Shown: piece by piece, positions 61,230 through 64,000 of the stretch
Layout of the letters: each line of letters starts with the position of its first letter
Position numbering within the stretch: position 1 is the stretch's first letter
From: Rhodospirillales bacterium
GTDB lineage: Bacteria; Pseudomonadota; Alphaproteobacteria; Rhodospirillales; UBA2165
Length of the DNA stretch: 64,000 nucleotides
Assembly (NCBI GenBank): GCA_012960465.1
Contig: DUBF01000088.1
Coordinates: forward strand, 43,865-107,864
Reading direction: 5' to 3'
The notes under the pieces: model-generated
Seen by the model: the letters and a program-made list of their open reading frames with translations, nothing else
Told to the model about the DNA's origin: nothing
Databases searched by the model: none
Made by a program: the position numbers and the translations under genes

Positions 61230-63377
61230 TTATAATTTAATTGTTAAACCAGTTTGCAACGATTCCAATACGGCCAATGTTCCATAGCTAGTTTCGAAAA
61301 GTTCATTTTCATCAATTGTTGCTGGCCCTCCGGCTGAAACAGCCTTGGTAAAGGCTAAAAGTTCACCTTTGAACCCTTTGTCTTGTTTATTGTTTGAATG
61401 ATTCTTTGTTGAGCCATTGGCTGTAACGCTGAGGTTTTTAAAATTATCGAGTACTAGCACGGTGTTTCCAGTAAAAATCTCTAAGCGTTCTTTTGGAAAG
61501 CCTGGATCCCCCAAGCTTGTATAAGCGATAGTTGCAAGGCTACCATCTCCAAAATGAAGATTCGCTGTTATATCATCAGATGTTTTATTTGAATTCCGGG
61601 CAGCACTGGCCTGAACTGAGGTGATTTTAGATCGTGCAAAGTGGCGGGCTAAATCAATAAAGTGGCACATTTCTCCAATTATACGTCCGCCGCCTTCTAA
61701 AGGGTTATGTACCCAATTATCAGTAGGGATATTTCCAGCATTAATGCGAAATACCATGAAACGCGGACCTTCAACATTTTTTAGTATATCGCAGGCTTTT
61801 TGTGTCAAAGGTGCAAAACGGCGGTTGAAGCCGACTTGGAAAAATGAACTTGAATTCTTTCGGGCCTCTCTAACGGCAGTTATTTCTTTTTCACTTAATC
61901 CTAGGGGTTTTTCTACTAACACGGCCTTCCCAGCTGATAGGGCGCGGACCGTAAGGTCTGCATGACTGTCGTGGCGGGTCGCGATTAAAACGGCATTTAT
62001 TTCTTTATTATCTATAATTGCCGTTGTATCAGTAGTCGCTGTATTGAAGCCAAAATTATTTTGAGCAAAGTTTGCAGAGGCACCACTTTTAGCTGCGATA
62101 GTATGTAATGAAACGTTTGATAATTTTTTTAGTTCAGGCAGAAGAACGGCTCGCGCAAAATTACCCGCACCAATTACGCCTAAAATACATCCATTAGATT
62201 TTTGCTTAGATGGACTAATCCTTGTGGGTGTTTGATCACAAACTTCTGGATAATGCAGAATTACACCTAAATGAGGAGTAGTTTTCCCAAGTATCATTTT
62301 ATAAGCGTCGTCTGCAGTATTTATGTCAAACTGATGTGTGATTAAAGACGATAAGTTTAATTTGTTTTTTGTCGATGGGGATAGTAAGCGCATTATCTCT
62401 GCTAAATTCTCTGTTTCAGTCCAACGGATAAATCCTATTGGATATTTTATGCCTCGACCCTCATAATCCTGATCGTAGCGGCCAGGTCCATATGATCGAG
62501 AGACGATAATCGACATTTCTTTTTTCATAAATTCCGCGTACGGGAATTCTGTACCGCTCATGCCAACCATGCAGACTCGTGCTCTGTCGCGGGCTATATC
62601 AGCCGCGATAACAAAAGGTTCATTTGAATCCGTTGCGGCGGCAATCAAAATACCATCACACCCAATACCACCAGTAAGGTTCACTATATTTGTTTTAATG
62701 CTGGCTGCCGCCAGGTTGTAACATTTTTCTGCACCCGATTTTTGAGCGAGGTTGAGCCTTGCTTCATCGTAATCAAGTACAATGACGCGTACGCCTGATA
62801 GACTAAGAAGTTGGGCAGCTATTTGCCCTATAATACCGGCGCCAAATATTGCAACCACTTCGCCCAACTTAGAATCTAGATTTCGAACGGCATGGAGTGC
62901 TATAGCCCCCACTGTGCCAAAGGCAGCTTCATCATCACTTACATCCTCTGGAATTTGAACGGCAAGGTTAGCTGGGACCGCATTTATTTCCGAGTGATTT
63001 GCAATACCGGCACCAGCGATAGCGACGCGCTGTCCAACCTGAAAGTTTCCTTCTAGTTCGGGTCCAACTGAAATGACAGTACCTGCCGCTGAGTAACCAA
63101 GTGGAATTGGATTGTCGAGCCTAGCCATAACCGCGTTTATCGTGGTTTTAATGCCATCTGTCCTTGCCTTGTTGAGTACTTTCCTAACCAGATCTGGGCG
63201 ATCTTTAGCTTTTGAAATTAAATTCTTTTTAGCAAAATTTACCACCATACGCTCCGTACCGGCTGAAATTAGTGAGGCATGCGTTTGCACGAGAATTTCA
63301 CCTTTATCTGCCCGAGGGGCGGGAACATTCTTCACTTTTAGTTTGCCTGAACGGGCACTCTGGATAATTTGCTTCAT
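61230..63377 (-). CDS. Two-domain oxidoreductase: alcohol-dehydrogenase-like plus Gfo/Idh/MocA
   Basis: A natural fusion of 715 aa. The N-terminal medium-chain dehydrogenase part (about 1-385) has GYSAAGTVISVGP and a Rossmann stretch AIFGAGIIGQIAAQLL, but the usual zinc-ligand GHE motif is not evident. The C-terminal Gfo/Idh/MocA part (from about 397) has LGVIGAGNFARAVLLPEL and the EKPLGLSEKE signature. Such 'bi-domain oxidoreductases' are usually found in exopolysaccharide or nonulosonate-type sugar clusters; the substrate is unknown. hldE downstream agrees with a surface-sugar role. It diverges from the GST gene. Confidence 0.85.
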   Translation of the reverse strand: MKQIIQSARSGKLKVKNVPAPRADKGEILVQTHASLISAGTERMVVNFAKKNLISKAKDRPDLVRKVLNKARTDGIKTTINAVMARLDNPIPLGYSAAGTVISVGPELEGNFQVGQRVAIAGAGIANHSEINAVPANLAVQIPEDVSDDEAAFGTVGAIALHAVRNLDSKLGEVVAIFGAGIIGQIAAQLLSLSGVRVIVLDYDEARLNLAQKSGAEKCYNLAAASIKTNIVNLTGGIGCDGILIAAATDSNEPFVIAADIARDRARVCMVGMSGTEFPYAEFMKKEMSIIVSRSYGPGRYDQDYEGRGIKYPIGFIRWTETENLAEIMRLLSPSTKNKLNLSSLITHQFDINTADDAYKMILGKTTPHLGVILHYPEVCDQTPTRISPSKQKSNGCILGVIGAGNFARAVLLPELKKLSNVSLHTIAAKSGASANFAQNNFGFNTATTDTTAIIDNKEINAVLIATRHDSHADLTVRALSAGKAVLVEKPLGLSEKEITAVREARKNSSSFFQVGFNRRFAPLTQKACDILKNVEGPRFMVFRINAGNIPTDNWVHNPLEGGGRIIGEMCHFIDLARHFARSKITSVQASAARNSNKTSDDITANLHFGDGSLATIAYTSLGDPGFPKERLEIFTGNTVLVLDNFKNLSVTANGSTKNHSNNKQDKGFKGELLAFTKAVSAGGPATIDENELFETSYGTLAVLESLQTGLTIKL

Positions 63378-63517
63378 ATCGGAAGTTTTACCCTGATTCT
63401 TAGGAAAATTCCATGGCGTTATGTATTTTTTGTAACTATTTAGAATATTTTATCTGATTACACGTTGAAACGGTGTGGCTCTTATGCCACTATCTGTTCT
63501 ATTAATCAGGGGAAATT

Positions 63518-64000
63518 TTGCTGACAAAATACCATTTGATTAGTTTTAAAGTCTGACCATGGGTTCAGCGCGCCGTGATTGTTATGCGTGCTAAAAATGT
63601 GGAATTTGACGTCACGTATATTACTAAGGATTCAAAACCAGACTGGTTTTTGGAGATTTCACCCCATGCTAAAGTGCCTGTTCTAAAAGTAGATGACGAT
63701 GTATTATTTGAGTCTAATGCAATTGCTGAGTTTTTGGATGAGGTTGTTGAACCTCAGCTTGCACCAAAAGATCCAATTGACCGCGCCCGCAACCGAGCTT
63801 GGACGGATTTTTCTGGTGGCTGGGCAGGCGCGCTTAATAAGGTAAATTATGCCAAGACCAGAAAAGAACATGCATCTGCTCTAGAGGCTTTGCCAATTAC
63901 TTTACAAAAAATTGAAGACGCTCTGGGGCAGCGCAAGAATAATGGGCCTTATTTCAATGACAATAAATTGTGTTTGGTTGATGCAGCATATGCCCCATTT
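63518..64000 (+). CDS. Glutathione S-transferase with in-frame TGA at the catalytic Cys position; probable selenoprotein, 3' end cut
   Basis: The frame runs TTG(63518) CTG ACA AAA TAC CAT, giving MLTKYHLISFKV, then TGA (63554-63556), then PWVQRAVIVMRAKNVEFDVT and on, open for 148 codons to the window edge. Homologues of this family have Cys at the TGA position (CPYVQR/CPFVQR), the active-site residue of Cys-type GSTs. The thioredoxin-fold half continues with KPDWFLEISPHAKVPVL and ESNAIAEFLDE; the helical domain is incomplete at the right edge. AGGGGA (63508-63513) lies four bases before the TTG, so translation appears to begin upstream of the TGA. A SECIS-like hairpin follows the TGA. Alternatives are a nonsense mutation, giving a pseudogene, or a sequencing error. 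Confidence 0.8.
63567..63592 (+). promoter_or_regulatory. Candidate bacterial SECIS element in the GST gene
   Basis: AGCGCGC (63567-63573) pairs with GCGTGCT (63586-63592) over seven positions, one a G-U, closing a 12-base loop CGTGATTGTTAT. The known bacterial SECIS consensus asks for a stem of at least four pairs, a loop of 3-14 bases with a G among its first two bases, and 16-37 bases between the UGA and that G. Here the loop begins C-G and the G (63575) lies 18 bases after the UGA. The match is by eye; folding energy was not computed. Confidence 0.6.

Overview
The window is a stretch of an AT-rich alphaproteobacterial chromosome; GC looks near 40% by eye but was not computed. Evidence for the group: an Irr-type Fur regulator beside fabA-fabB-fabI, a second Fur protein of the Mur type without the usual cysteines, and the order tsaB-rimI-fur-miaB-phoH-ybeY-corC-lnt-metK-trmB-rimP-nusA-ylxR-infB-rbfA-truB-rpsO-pnp, which is typical of Rhodospirillales-like genomes. 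The mutM/ubiE-ubiB-coaBC-dut block and rpsT-dnaA-dnaN-recF-gyrB point the same way. I see no rRNA, tRNA, IS element, prophage or CRISPR array; nearly everything is vertically inherited core genome.

Layout. 0-3.3 kb (minus strand): edge of an unknown gene, an AmpG-like permease and a Pit phosphate transporter with a clear Pho box. 3.4-11.8 kb: mutS, glnD, murJ, trpS. 11.8-14.8 kb: a small cell-wall group (Bax-type glucosaminidase, secreted polysaccharide deacetylase, VanX/DdpX dipeptidase). 14.9-24.8 kb: tRNA modification, RNA and envelope genes ending in metK-trmB. 24.9-34.3 kb: the translation and RNA-turnover operon rimP to pnp. 34.5-37.2 kb: unsaturated fatty acid genes and fabI. 37.2-40.3 kb: irr, a short rubrerythrin, a GlpC-like Fe-S protein and a DUF3501 protein, which look like an iron/peroxide redox module. 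40.5-48.8 kb: an SH3 protein, a hydroxyacid dehydrogenase, then minus-strand sulfur and cofactor genes (HesA/MoeB-like, cysK, an Rrf2 regulator, dut, coaBC, ubiB, ubiE). 48.8-57.7 kb: mutM, a small secreted protein, rpsT, dnaA, dnaN, recF, gyrB. 57.9-64 kb: a class A penicillin-binding protein, hldE, a two-domain oxidoreductase, and a GST cut by the right edge.

Two observations stand out. (1) The GST at the right edge has an in-frame TGA exactly where this family carries its catalytic cysteine (V-[TGA]-P-W-V-Q-R). A good Shine-Dalgarno and a TTG start lie upstream of it, the frame is open for 148 codons after it, and a hairpin just downstream fits the published bacterial SECIS consensus. I read this as a probable selenocysteine-containing GST. 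(2) ylxR, between nusA and infB, has no ATG, GTG or TTG in frame before its conserved RKCIFTGE motif; the best start is an ATT codon five bases after a good Shine-Dalgarno, so translation from a rare start codon is likely. A three-unit Pho box before pit and the irr-rubrerythrin-FeS-DUF3501 cluster are the next most interesting items.
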